64,000 nucleotides of DNA from Triops longicaudatus (taxonomy: Eukaryota > Arthropoda > Branchiopoda > Notostraca > Triopsidae), in NCBI GenBank assembly GCA_022885665.1, contig JAGQDJ010000024.1, forward strand, positions 744,001-808,000, written 5' to 3'. The first letter of the stretch is position 1. The number at the start of each line of letters is the position of its first letter. Both the position numbers and the translations under genes were made by a program. Shown piece by piece: positions 1 to 12,118 of the stretch. The notes under the pieces are model-generated. The model worked only from the letters and a program-made list of their open reading frames with translations. It searched no databases and was not told the DNA's origin.

Positions 1-2412
1 AGTTTTCGGACCGCCGTAAATAAAAGAAAAATGAAAACAATGGTTTGTATGTCAAAATAGAGGGGGTTAATCAATTGGTGTTGGGGTGGAAGTCGGGCAA
101 ATGCTTAGCCACAACACTGTAGAAAAACTCGGTGGAAATACTTCCGGTGTCATATCCCCTGTCCGTACGCTAATGAGAGCACCGTGCGCGCGAGTAAGGC
201 TGTATACCTTACAATGCATTTCAACCACACAGGGCATTGGGAAGCAGGTGCTGCTATGTCCAGAAACATTGGTATTAATACCGGATCTAACTAACAGAAT
301 CGGAAGTGTTCCGGCATGGCATGGCGTGGCATGACTGCGTGACCGAAAAAAGCCTTCCGGAAACGCAAAGGCTCTTCTACCACTACGCTTTTATCCGCGT
401 CTTGTGTTTCTCTACGACGAATTCATAATTCCTGTTGCTGCGGTCCCCAATAACACAACCCTAATTAAGGCAATAAATATCTCCTTTGAAAATTCTCGGG
501 ATGCCTTTACGAGCTTGCCAAATGCTCCTGCACTGATGAGCAGCGCAAGCATAAGCATGTTAAGTAAGAATGACAAAAAATGGACATTTGAGTTAAAAGC
601 ATGCTGGCAGCAGAGTATTTTTAACGATGACTCCGTTTTTTTTCTACCTCTTCTCCAAAGTTTAATAAGCTTTTATGAAGAAAACGTTTCGACCCGGGAC
701 TGGAAAACGCGCGTCACTTTTCCTAGCATGTGCTTGGCGTCCATCTCTAAGGGCATTTCTTTTTGGCCTGGCATTTTACGGCCCCGGTGCTGGTAATTGA
801 GCCGTGGAGCGAAAGGAAAGGGCAATAAGCGGACGTGGGCAGGTGTCGCAGTCGTCACAGGTGGACGTAACCAAGCGGGGCCACACATCCCTCGTCTTCT
901 CTCATTTTTCAGCCTCTTTCTCTCTCTCACTTTTTCACTCATCGTATCTCACTAATTTTCTTTCATTCCCTTCTACAAATCCTAAAATTGGACGTGGTGC
1001 GCAAATCGGAGTCAGTCTCCCCTGATTCAGTGAACGAAATTCAGACAGGTTTAAAGTTAGAATCAAGGTTGAAGAACTGCGAGTCCATTCTTGGACTGTG
1101 TTGCAGAAGAACGGAGGAAGCGGAGATTGTCATTCGCATCAATGCCAGCGCGAGTTTTGGGGTTTAGGGAAACAGTAAAAGCTGCAACCTGTCCAAGTCA
1201 CCTCCTCCTCGCTTTTGGAAATCCTCCACCAGACACCAAGCTCTACATACATACACAACACAACACGTGTGGGCGTCTGCCAAACGCATTAAAGTGACAG
1301 GTTCTTTCTTCCCTGCTACTATTTTAGCCCTTTTCAAGCCTTTTCTTTAGCTTAAACGATTAACCAGGCAGCGTTTAGCTCGCCTAACTTGGCTCAAAAA
1401 CCCCTTGCGCTGTTTTTCTTTTACGTTTTCTTTTATTGTGCAATTCTTGGGTGCATTGTCAACCGGTAGAGCTGGTACTGTAAACAGTATAATACGGTAC
1501 AGCCCCGGTATTAACCTGTGCTGCAGAAACATGGTAGTAACTGGTTCTCGAAGAGAATGGCATCCAGTAACGAAGTTCCCCAGCGTTACGCCAAATAAAA
1601 CTAGGAGCGTAAGCCAGTGACACAGTGAACCGCTCCGAAGTAATTAAGATATATGGCATATTTCGGGCAAAGGGTAAAAGTTGTAAGCGGTGCTTCATTC
1701 AAGCAAAAATTGCTGGGAAGCTTGCGCTTTTGTACAGTAGCATGCAGGATATCTTTCGTCACGCGTTTTTGGAAATGGCATCCCGCCTACAGCTGGCTGG
1801 GGTGCAAAGATTCTTCCCGCTCGTGACTTTTCCACACAAGATGCATCACAGCCTCATTGCCACTGTCGAGGACAAATGAGGCGGCAGATGCCCTGCCACA
1901 GATGACAGACTTTGCACGTTCCTTTCTGCCTTGTCTGAACTGCCTATGTCTTGCCTAGCTCCGTTGTCAAAGATGAGGAGCCAAGTAAGACAAACGCCAA
2001 CACGAAAATGACTCCTGAGCTGCAATACGGGCCTTCCTCCTTTCTCTCTCGCTCGAGTGTCTTGTGTGTGGGGGGAGTGTGGCCAAGACGTTTCTGAAAC
2101 TTGTCAACGCCAAAGCTTTGGGAGGAAACGCCTCATTATCAGGCATGTGTTTGCGACTTTAGGACTAACTTTGCTCGCCCTATTTGTATACTTTCGGCCT
2201 CGGCTTCAAATAGGCACCGCCGTCAAACGCCGTTCAAGAAAGACTTTTCATTCCAGACAACTCTCGCCCCCAAAAAATCGTTTCAGTTCGGGTTCATTAA
2301 AAAAGCGCTAACCATACTTGGAGACTGTCACGGAGGAGCCAGGCAAAGAAAGGAGCACGGGCAATCTCATATGGCGGTTTGACATAAGAAATCAATAAAA
2401 CGCCAAATGCTG

Positions 2413-2427
2413 CACACACACACACAC
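2413..2427. repeat. (CA)n microsatellite
   Basis: About 7.5 perfect CA units in otherwise non-coding sequence. Confidence 0.9.
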
Positions 2428-3156
2428 GGAATGGATTAAGTGATGGGTCCACGCCTTTTGCCTACCTTAGTTAGTGTATCATTTGCTGGTCCAGTTTTGT
2501 CCTCCTGAACCAGGACACTTGCTCAGCTATGACAAGCTTAATTCCTGCGCTGCTCTTAATGCATGAAACGTGGAGTATGCCCTCAGATGTACATCGGCGA
2601 TAAACGCGACAAGAAAAGGAAACTTGATTTTAGAAAACTGGCACTTGGGGTTGCGTGCGCATTCTTTAAGACAAGAATAGACTTCATTGCGTTTTTCTCC
2701 AGTAACGTTGGTCATTGACATTAAAATGGCGATTTAGTACCAGATACAGACTTTGTGGTCTGGTAATGAACGTGTGTAATGTACGTGGTTGCAACACGGG
2801 GCACAGAAAAGGCGAACATATCTTTTAGGGTGTAGAACAAGCGAACTACATTAACTCTTTGCAACGACTTTCGCCAAGATGATCCCTTCTTTCTGAAAGC
2901 TTTGCTGCGTTCCAAGTATGTCTAAGGATCTGTGCTGGGAGAGAACAAGTTGTTTTCGAGCAAACAGGAAGAATTCTCTGCGAAGACATTGGAATCGTTA
3001 ACCCCCTGCCAGTACGGCAAACATCGCATGTGGTTCAAATATAATGAGCTCAGCACACGCGCTCTCTTTTAAAAGTGGACGAAAAACGTCCTACAAGGAC
3101 AACACTGTGGGTCATGCACGCATCGCACTTCTCCGGGGAGACTTTGAGGATGGGGA

Positions 3157-3168
3157 GGGGGGGGGGGG
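3157..3168 (+). repeat. G12 homopolymer
   Basis: Twelve consecutive G preceded by GGGGA (3152-3156). A possible G-quadruplex or polymerase-slippage site; tract length may be unreliable in an assembly. Confidence 0.85.
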
Positions 3169-4017
3169 AGTTGGTTAGAAGAGAACTGAAGTGACTTGAT
3201 GCTGCCTTGTGCCAAGATATCGGTTTATGAAACAAGAAGCTTAAACGGGCTGGTGGGGCTTCGAGGAGAAAACTCTTTGACCAAGGGCGTGTCTCCCTTT
3301 CGCTAAAAACGTTTTGCGGGGTCACGGGACCGGACATATACGGCAAGGCACGGTATATTGGCCACATACGCGTTAGGGCTCTCTCTCTATCCCGACACAG
3401 TATGTTGCCGATGAAAGATGTGTTTATCTCAGTCGGTATAACATTCACAAAGGAAGATCGCTGAGCAGACGCCCCGCCAACTGCTACGGCTTTTTACCTT
3501 CCACCCCCAACTTTCTCGCGCCTCTTTTACTGAACACTGCTATGGATGAAGAAGTACTCGACACGTACACACCGCAGCCAGCAGCAGCAACAGCAGGTTT
3601 TTGGCTCGATGCGCGGCTCGTCCGGCGAAAGAGACGGCCATTTATAACAATTCCAATCGACAAACTCACTTAGACCGTATTTTTTTCATTGCGTTTTCAC
3701 CAGCCGTGCCGGCACCGACAAGAACAGACACGCTGACCAAAAAGCTATTGTCGACATCCCTTTTCGCTTGTAACTCAAAACACTACACGTCTTCCGTGGC
3801 ATACTGAAAAATCATGCGTTCCAGTGTGTATGCCACAGCGAGTGCTAAGTGTAAAAGTATATACGCGAAGCGGGCCTTGTTAACTTTATGGCTAGCTTCG
3901 TTGTACGGCGCTCAAAAGCCGCTGACAAACACAATCCTGACCTCTTAATCCTCTCATTTTTGCTCGTTTCTCAGCGGAGATCGCTTAGCAGTTCCATTTA
4001 CGAACGTAAGCTATATA

Positions 4018-4157
4018 AAGGTAGCAGGATTTTGGTTCTTTGTGGAGGGAGTCTGTATGCAATTTTTTTGGACACGTTGTAGTCGCCTATACTGGCTATT
4101 ATAAATTTAACATTTCGAGGGTGTTAAACCCTACAACCCCCACTGGATATGGGGGTG
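4018..4157 (-). repeat. Dispersed MITE-like repeat, copy A
   Basis: Read on the minus strand, this stretch aligns along its length with 11973-12118 on the plus strand. Shared blocks in the same order include CACCCCC, a G-rich then AGGGxTTxxAC segment, ATAGGCGACTA, ATTGCATAC and GAACCAAAATC. Identity by eye is about two thirds with small indels. Order, spacing and length argue for two diverged copies of one short non-autonomous element and against low-complexity similarity. No open frame is conserved between copies. The name MITE-like is inference; it could also be a SINE tail or satellite monomer. Confidence 0.65.
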
Positions 4158-4689
4158 AAAGGTAGCGAATGTGGCTTTCAACGCGAGGGGTAGAAGGCTG
4201 CTCATAGTAAGCGACGTGAAGAAACCTTAAGCAACACGAATGGATATTTTCGTCTGTGTCAAATGTAATATCACAATATGTCGAGATAGACATCGCCGAC
4301 CAAATGTACGCTTTTTGTATTTACACTATTGCATGGGGTGACTTTTAACCCTAGGGTTGCAGCTCGAAACTTGCCTTCGTTGCTGGGAGAATTATTTCGG
4401 GTAATATGACACGACTCAGATACACCGCTTCATCTCGGTGAGTGGAACAGTAGGTCTTGTCTTGGAGCAAGGTTACCCGGGGTAAATCAGGTAGTGGAAC
4501 TAAAATAAGCAAATAGCAGGGGTAAGTTTTGCGGGTCAACCACTTCGCTGAAACAACTAATAATATCTCGGAGTACATTTCAAAGCGAGTCAAAGACTTG
4601 CAGGCCTGGCGAGATGTGGCTTCTTTAACGACTACTAGCTGCAGCAAACCCATAATAAAGTGAACAACACCGAACACACTTTCTCGCAG

Positions 4690-5960
4690 ACTATTAAGTT
4701 AGACGATCCATTTGCAATTATTTCCAAATTAACTATTTACGTCTCTTGGCAACGGAACTTAATTTAGAAGCTACCCTCTTTACAAGTCCAATAAATCCAA
4801 GGAAGGTTCCTTGAGCAAATTTGGACGTCCTGTACTCGATTCAAAGAAATAAGAGTATTTAAGCACACTCGTAACTTTATCCATTTAATCACATGGACCC
4901 TTGTTATCCTAATTACGTCTAAGTAATGTTACATATTTTTTTCGTTTAAAAATAACCCCTATTAAAGGAAACGGTTTAAAACCGTTCTTTTCGTTGGGTT
5001 CTTTTTGAATACTGTCATGACTTATTACTTAAAGTCGTGATTAATCATTTTACTTTAATAATTACGTTGTATTTTGTTTTATTTCCTAAAGGAATAGTCG
5101 ATTTAATGGTCAGTCCTTTATTATACAGTGAAATCATTTCTCGATTCTATTTAACTTAAATTTACACTATGTAATTCGCTCTTTTGACAACCTCGTATAA
5201 CGGACGTCCTTTTTATTCCTTTATACACACAACTTTTTTTAAATCACGTTGATTCATGTCTTAAATCTAGGATGCTTAACGGACATCTATTTAAATAACT
5301 CCATGAAGTGCAACTGTCCTTGCTGTTCAAATAACATTGTTCGAGTTTGAATATTTGGGTAGCTTGAATTATCAATCACGCAATAGTTGCCCGTTACGTG
5401 CAAGAATACGTATTTTCCAAAAAGTAAACATATCGCGTAACTCTAATACTTTTTTTGTCAACGAAAATGCCACACTCATAAAAGATTGTCCTTCCTAACT
5501 CGAATGACTCCTATAGAATCTGAAGTTGAACGCCGTCGACCGCATTTTTGTGATAAACTGGTTGAACAGAGAATTTTGTCAGACCGTGTAACTCGTAAAG
5601 ATTTAGAAATGGTAAAAACTTAAGTTTGACGAATAAGTTCAACGGAAAACCTATCAACTGTGTCCGTTAAATCGAAGAGACGTCGGTGGCTTTTCCTAAA
5701 TGCAGAGAGCAGTACGAAAGAGGGCGGAAAGGAAGGTAGAAATCTCGAGGTCAAGTCGCGGAACGCAAAAACTTCGTTTTTACAGTGTTAAACAAGCTTT
5801 GGCACAAGCTATGGACTTTTTTTCCTTCAGCCAACTTGTGCAGGAACATATTGGGTGCTTAATTTAAAATACTACACGGCGCGTTAAGATATTTACACGT
5901 AGCCTTGGAAATCTTCAGCTATTCATTCTTGTGATAAAGTCCCCAATTGGGTTTCTAAAA
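4690..5960. other. AT-rich block lacking long open frames
   Basis: Visibly richer in A and T than its flanks, with few open frames. Contains a near-perfect short palindrome (AACGGTTT-A-AAACCGTT, about 4970-4986). One charged 39-codon ATG frame runs 5504-5623 and is open further upstream, but resembles no family I know. Could be an old insertion or an AT-rich spacer. Confidence 0.4.
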
Positions 5961-8900
5961 GTGTCCCAAAGTCGCGACAAGCGAGTCCATCTCTGCCTTT
6001 TTAACTTGCATGTTTGAAGCATGTTTAGGACACGCTGGTGCGTTCCACACGTTCAAACGTGTCGCAATTAAGAGACGGAAAGTGTACCCAATCTGTCAAA
6101 GTCCATGTCGGATGTCAGCAAGGGTTTGGCTGCAATTAATTTCCCTTCGGGCAGTATTACACCTTACACCTTTGGCATTTTTGAAAAAGCGACAAGCAGA
6201 AAACTTCTTTGGCGCCCGATTTACCGAATTTGCACTTGCATCATACCAGCTCCAGCACTAACTGGGTACTGCTCACATCGTTTCAGTTCTTTAAGTCTTA
6301 TCAAGCTTCCTTAAGCTCGTTCTCCCCTGTCTCGTTAACACAAAACGTGCAAATTATGGGATGTGCCCGAAAAAGTGCGGCGGCTTGGTCTGATGCCTCA
6401 CGCTTTTGCACCCAGAGATGGGGACTAAAAGGCAACCAAGGAGCAGTTAAGCACTGGAGCATGCAAATGTGACCTTTTTTGGGAATAAAGTCATGGAAAA
6501 GAAACGCTCGGTGTATGTCTTTGGGTATACGATTTGTGTTGTGCGACTTCACAGAGACCCTGGTCGGAGAAAAAGACTTGCAAAAGCCAGAAAAGCTCCA
6601 AGAAGGGAACAGGTGAAGGCGACAGAGACAAGTGGCACACGTTTTTAAACGCCCCTTGATTTATATCAACTTGCATTCACTAATTCCATTTTTTTTAAAG
6701 GGGCAAAAAAGTCACCTTGGTCGGACTTTTTCGTTACAAAGAAGGGACTGTGGAATGTCGGAGCCAACGAAAAACCAACTCCGAACGCGACTGAACATTA
6801 TTGGACAGGTATAGCGTTCCAAAAGGCATGCCTCGATCGATACAAAGATGTTGTATTGATACATGACATAAAAACAGGTCTCAAGGTGGACTTTTTGGCA
6901 AAGCCGGTAAACGAAATGTTTAATTTCCTCTTTTTTCTTTGCTTTCCAACGTTATGCCTGAGCAATTTCCCTGTCTACGGAGTGTATAGCACGCCAAGTC
7001 ATTTGCATGACAGCCATCGCGACTCCTTCCTCGGCGTTTTATTACGCCTGCACGTATATAAACGTCCATCGGTTAGACACTTAAACTGTCCCAAGATCCC
7101 CCAACCTTGAACAATTCTTTAGCCTTTCAGCGTGTAATCCCGTAACCTGTCGACCTCTCACACCAACGCCGCACTTTTTAAATTCGCAGCCCATTATGAA
7201 TACGTCTCCTCCATTCTGTCATGAGGCAACCCTTTTCTTTTCTTCCTCACACAGATCACTGCTAGTCTTCCCCCAACACAAAGCCCGCTTTTATGAAGAC
7301 CGCTTTTCTCATTAGTCATCTATCGGAATGCCAGCTTTATACTCAATAAAAGAAACAGCGTAGTAAAAATCACTATTTTTATTTTACTTATGTTTTTCAA
7401 CGAAGGAAAAGTGTTAAGGGACAGGAATCTCAGCTTGCTTGAAACCATTCTACTTGAACATTTCAACTCACAGCGGATTCTCGGCGCCGTCCAATGTTTT
7501 CCTAAGCCCTATGACCAGCGCTGGCATCCTTAAAGCCTCATGATTCACACGCCGCAACTTACGCCAGAACTAAGAGATCTATTTCATTCCCCCCATTTTT
7601 TTACGTTATTTCCCTTTTCTTTGGTATGACTAAAGGTATGCCAACCGAATTAGCTAGAACTTTGTCAGCCTTTTAAAGCGTATAGGCCAAGTTCAAAAGT
7701 TGTTAGGTGTGACAATGCAGGGTTAGACATGTGAGAAACCTACTTGTGGACAAATGACAGACAGAGGAAGAAGTTACCGACAAGGGGACAGTGCACAGGA
7801 AGCAGGAAGTTACCAGGAAGGTGGGGTTGGTGGGCAGAGGGCAAGAGGGGCCCGGGCCCCCCCTTAGTGGTTACCGTAAGTTTGTATGGTGTCTTTAGTA
7901 ACGGCATGGAATCGTATGCACAGTCTTTGGGAAGGAGAAGAAGCAGCACATGAGCTTGTTCTTTCATTCGTTATGTGCATTCAACAAACCTTTCCCAATC
8001 CAACGTGTAACTCGACGCTTGGTGCAGCTGCTTCTATTCATTTCCTATTCACGTTACCAGCGTTTCCCACTCTTCAGTAACTTCCTTCCTTTTCAGAAAA
8101 AGGTCTGTGCCCTGAATCAGGTCCTGACCTAAGATACTCCCTGCATAACTGATTAGACCTTTTTTTAAGTCTCTGGGTGGACAAGTCCCCCCAAACACGA
8201 CATGCGTCATAATCATGGGTGTCGCAGACGGTCATTTTATCATGTCACAGATTGTGTCCAAACATGCTCATCTTGGAAGGAGAAGACGAATTAGGCAGCC
8301 CGGGAGAGAGGGAAAATGTTTAAATATATCTAAATACTTGACGCTACTTCTCTACGACAGCCATTTCCTTCCAGCTAACCGGGGAGAAAAACGCTATTTC
8401 CTCAGCCTAAATACTAGCCAAAAAAAGTTCTCTTATGGGGGTTAAAGAAGTCCCTGAGCAGCTGCAACAACAACTCTCAACACCTTCCTTGGGAACTACG
8501 TCAATATCTTCATATTGCAAAACGTGTGCTTCCCCGTTGACAGTTTTACCGAGCGCAGCTAATATATCCTGCCGCCAAACAGCCAGCATAAACTCATTTA
8601 CAATTTGTCAAAACCCCTTGTGCTACACACATAGACACCTTTCTGCATTCCAAAGTTGGCTATTTTCGGGGAGTTACAGTACTTTGCGAACACATTCCTC
8701 TGAGTTCAGCGGTAGGAGCGATTGACACGAATAACTAACCCAAAAACATCCGAGATATACATGTAGACTGTACTAGCAGAGACGTCACCTTTCAATGCCT
8801 TTGGTAGCATTGTAGTGAAACTGTAGACCGGACAGTACAGAAGCTTGTGCTTTTCATCGCATTTCAAAAAGCGTCATTTGAGAATGAACGGAATCCGTAC

Positions 8901-11900
8901 AATTCTGGTTGCAGGTTGCTGGAGTAACATTCCAATTCGTCCCCAAATCGTGTTCTCTCCGCTGCTGGTTTGAAATCCGAGTTCACCTGCAGCTCCTCAA
9001 GGAAGAGTAGACCGAACCAAGAAGCAAGCCACAATCCGGCAAGCCCAGTAATGCTATATCTTGATGAACTCCCCATCTTTTCAATTTCTCCTGCACTTTA
9101 CCGCATACCCTCGCCCCCTTTAAAACCAGCCAAACACCTCGGCGAGAAACCTAAGGGATATTGGCGTATGGGTTTAGTGTACTGTTAACAAAAGTCGTTT
9201 GTCAAATGGAGCCTGGGAATGGAATCTCCGTGACCATGGGACAAGCAGCAGCAACGTGTACCAAAGTCGTCGTCAGTCTGCCCTAATCATCCCAAATATT
9301 TCTTGGCCTCTCTACCGGCTTGGACTGTGCTGGCTTTCTTTCTCTTTACACTTTCGAGGCCCATGTTCCACGTTCCCTTGGTTCACGATCTTGATGGAGA
9401 TGAACTAAAAACCGTACCACAACTTGTACAAGATGGTGAGACCTCCCGTCGAGCAGCTTCCCAAAAGCTTTCTTTTGCCCCAATACTGTGCAGGTTCAAG
9501 TGACTGACCGTTTGTCGATCTTTTCTCTTTAAAAGGACTCAGATACCCAGACGACGGCAAAAGAACTTCCTTTGCGCCAGATTCAAGTGACCGTCCACTT
9601 GGTTCGATCAAGTTGCGCAAAAGCATTCTCCAAAAGCCTCTCATCGTTACATTCCTGTGAGTATCCCCATCACGCCGACCACAATATGTAATGCTACCGA
9701 AAAGCGAACAAAACATGCTTCTGTTCGACATACGGTAGTGTCCATCAATCTCTTATGTTCCCAGCATACTCAAGTTTCTTTGTTACATCTGTAGCTTCCT
9801 TGGATAAACTTTACAGTGCTCTGCGTGAAACCAACGAGACCGCAATTAGCCAAGAATTTGTACCCAAAAACCGCCCTTTCCTTAAATCGGCATTACCGCA
9901 CACGTTTAGCCTTTTCACAAATAAACACGGTGATTTTTTTAACAAAAAAAAAAGATACCGCTCAGTGTAGGCGTTGACACACCATTCTCTCTTCTCCCCT
10001 TTTCCAGACAACAACCGCAAAAAATTAGACAAACAAACGACCACCTTAAGGGGGAAAATATCAATACATTTTGTGTTACACCACTTTTTAAAGCTCAATT
10101 TAGGGTTCGGATCATCGTATTTTACGAACAAAACGAGGCAAACCCTTCCTTTTGTCGGCAGGACTATTCAACGGGATCATTAAAAACCACACGTCCTTCT
10201 ACATTTCACGGCCCATGTTAGAATTCATCACCAGGAATGTGACGGTCCTTATAGCCCTAACAAAAGCACTACATTTATTTTTTTCCCTCCTATTCTATGC
10301 AAAGCCTACCCCTTCTTTGGTGTATAACTTTCTCGACCGACAGAGAACAAGAAGGGTTGTACTAGTTGACCTAAAGAAAAAGCAAACCGGCCTACTCAGA
10401 AGAAACCGTGGTGAGAGTTGAATAACTGGAATCAAATATTTTTTTACCTCACGTGTGATACCTCGTATGATATGACTATCCACAACGGTTTGGGACGTTG
10501 ACTTTTGTTCGAACGGACCGATCCACTGAAGCGATATCTACTTTTTGAATCCCCGCTTAAAAATGGACAGAAAATTTTCTGGAAACACGTCTTCACTTTT
10601 GTTCATTACATTCCCTGACCAGATTTTCTAGTTGGGACTTCAGCGCATTTCTTCTCGATCAAATGGGCATAATAGGCGATGATGTTAGATCCCAAGCTGT
10701 TAAGTTGTAACCGTAACAGGTATTATTTGAACCAGGAGACGGCAAAGTATAGGCCAGAGGAAGGACTATAAGTCAAAAGGCTTAAGTTTTTTTTCTTTTC
10801 CATAGAGGCAAATTTCTGCCGCACCTCCACCTCATATGGGGCTCTGGTATACAGCACACACTTATGCAAACGCTGTTCTATGCAAGTAGACTTCATTTGC
10901 ATGGTCGCAAGCCCTCGACATCCACTTCTTAGCCTGTGCTTTCCACCAGCCATATATACACCCTCCAACCTAACAACGATTCCTATCATTTAAAAAGCAT
11001 ACTTACATGCAGCTGTTTCCAACCAGGTTCCATGCATTGGTCCAAGGGAAAATCTCAGCAGGTTGAATCGCTTTGACTATTTGGGACCCAGTAAAAGTTC
11101 CTCAAAAGCTTGGAGTAAACCTCTAAAGAAAAAGAAAACAGTTGTCTCTCACCTTTGGTGGCGCTAGGGCTCTGCGGCAGACGTAGTAATATCAAAAACG
11201 CTCAACGGCTTGGACTCCCTTGATGTCAATCGCCAATGCATAATTTTCGGATAAGTTTTTCATTGGAGAAGCGTGCCAAACATCAATTGTTGCCAGAGGA
11301 TGGTTCGATCACCCAAGCATAAGGATCGGCACTTAAATGTTCAGAATTATCACATTTGTAAGCTTCACCAAAAGTCGTCCTGAAGTGGCGTAACAAACTG
11401 ATGTTAACACCACCTAATGGAAAAATAATCGCGCGTTTTTTCAAACAACTTGCGCGCTCTTTTTTATCAGTTTGGCAGTCTGTTAGAATCTCGGTTTACA
11501 CTGACGCTCCAGCTTAATTTAGGGGACGTCGGGTTTCCTCATATTTTTACATATTACATATTCTTTATACAACGTATTTTGTTACGGATTGTTCTGCATT
11601 CCTAGAATTCATACCATAATTACCTACTATTCAAACACTCCCGCGAAGCTTTTTTGTTCAGTTTGCATTTCTTTATGTCTGCAGAAGTCTACCTGCATCA
11701 CCCACGCTGATCTTTATTTCTCTTGCGAAGAACTTATTATTTTTATTATTTTTTTTTTGAGTCGTAATGTGGGAGAATATATTTTGGCATAATAATTTGT
11801 AATTTCCTCCCAATCGTAAAATCGAAATTACCCATTTCTTACATGAAAGAGCTGCTTAACTGTCTGAAGGAATACTGGGCAATAACAGCTTTTGTCAGGA

Positions 11901-11972
11901 AAAAATATAAATGAAAATGTATATAGAAATCATGTAAAAGCGATTTGAATCAATGGATTAAATTACTATTAT
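5961..11972. other. Non-coding stretch, no gene supported
   Basis: No recognisable exon, RNA gene or transposase remnant. It contains a diverged local duplication around 9462-9640 (listed separately) and an isolated TATATAAAC at 7055-7063 with no convincing initiator or downstream gene. Confidence 0.55.
9462..9640 (+). repeat. Imperfect local direct duplication (two units of about 75 nt)
   Basis: Unit 1 (about 9465-9540) and unit 2 (about 9560-9630) share in order AAAAG, a CTTxCTTTxGC block, TTCAAGTGAC, CGATC and AAAAG. Unit 2 has a small deletion before TTCAAGTGAC. Both lie in non-coding sequence. It looks like an old tandem duplication with no visible function. Confidence 0.5.
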
Positions 11973-12118
11973 GGCCACCCCCGTACCCAGGGAGGTTTAG
12001 GGGTTTTACCCCACCCCCAATTTAAACTTTGTAATGGTAAGCATAGGCGACTAACAAAATATCCTAAGAGATTGCATACTGATCCCACCCCCGAACCAAA
12101 ATCTTCGGTAAGGCCCTG
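11973..12118 (+). repeat. Dispersed MITE-like repeat, copy B
   Basis: Partner of the minus-strand copy at 4018-4157. This copy keeps a CCCGTACCCAGG block at its left end and a CTTCGGTAAGGCCC block at its right end. Read inward these are weakly inverted (CCgTAcCCagg against CCtTAcCgaag), suggesting degenerate terminal inverted repeats. GAACCAAAATC lies just inside the right end, as in copy A. No coding capacity. Confidence 0.65.

Larger units (their letters stand above)
1..4017. other. Non-coding stretch, no gene supported
   Basis: I see no conserved protein, splice-linked exon set or RNA gene here on either strand. Open frames are short, overlap on both strands, often lack an ATG and resemble no family I know. 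A (CA)n tract lies at 2413-2427 and a run of 12 G at 3157-3168. It could be intergenic or the intron or 5' flank of a gene beyond the left edge; the sequence does not decide. Confidence 0.6.

Noticed and set aside
404..796. 130-codon plus-strand frame
   Set aside because: No ATG at the start, no recognisable family, overlapped by antisense frames of similar length.
3050..3448. 132-codon minus-strand frame with ATG
   Set aside because: Crosses the G12 tract, low resemblance to any protein, no supporting exons.
11290..11310. GGTTCGATC sequence resembling a tRNA T-loop
   Set aside because: No A-box or acceptor pairing within a tRNA-sized span.
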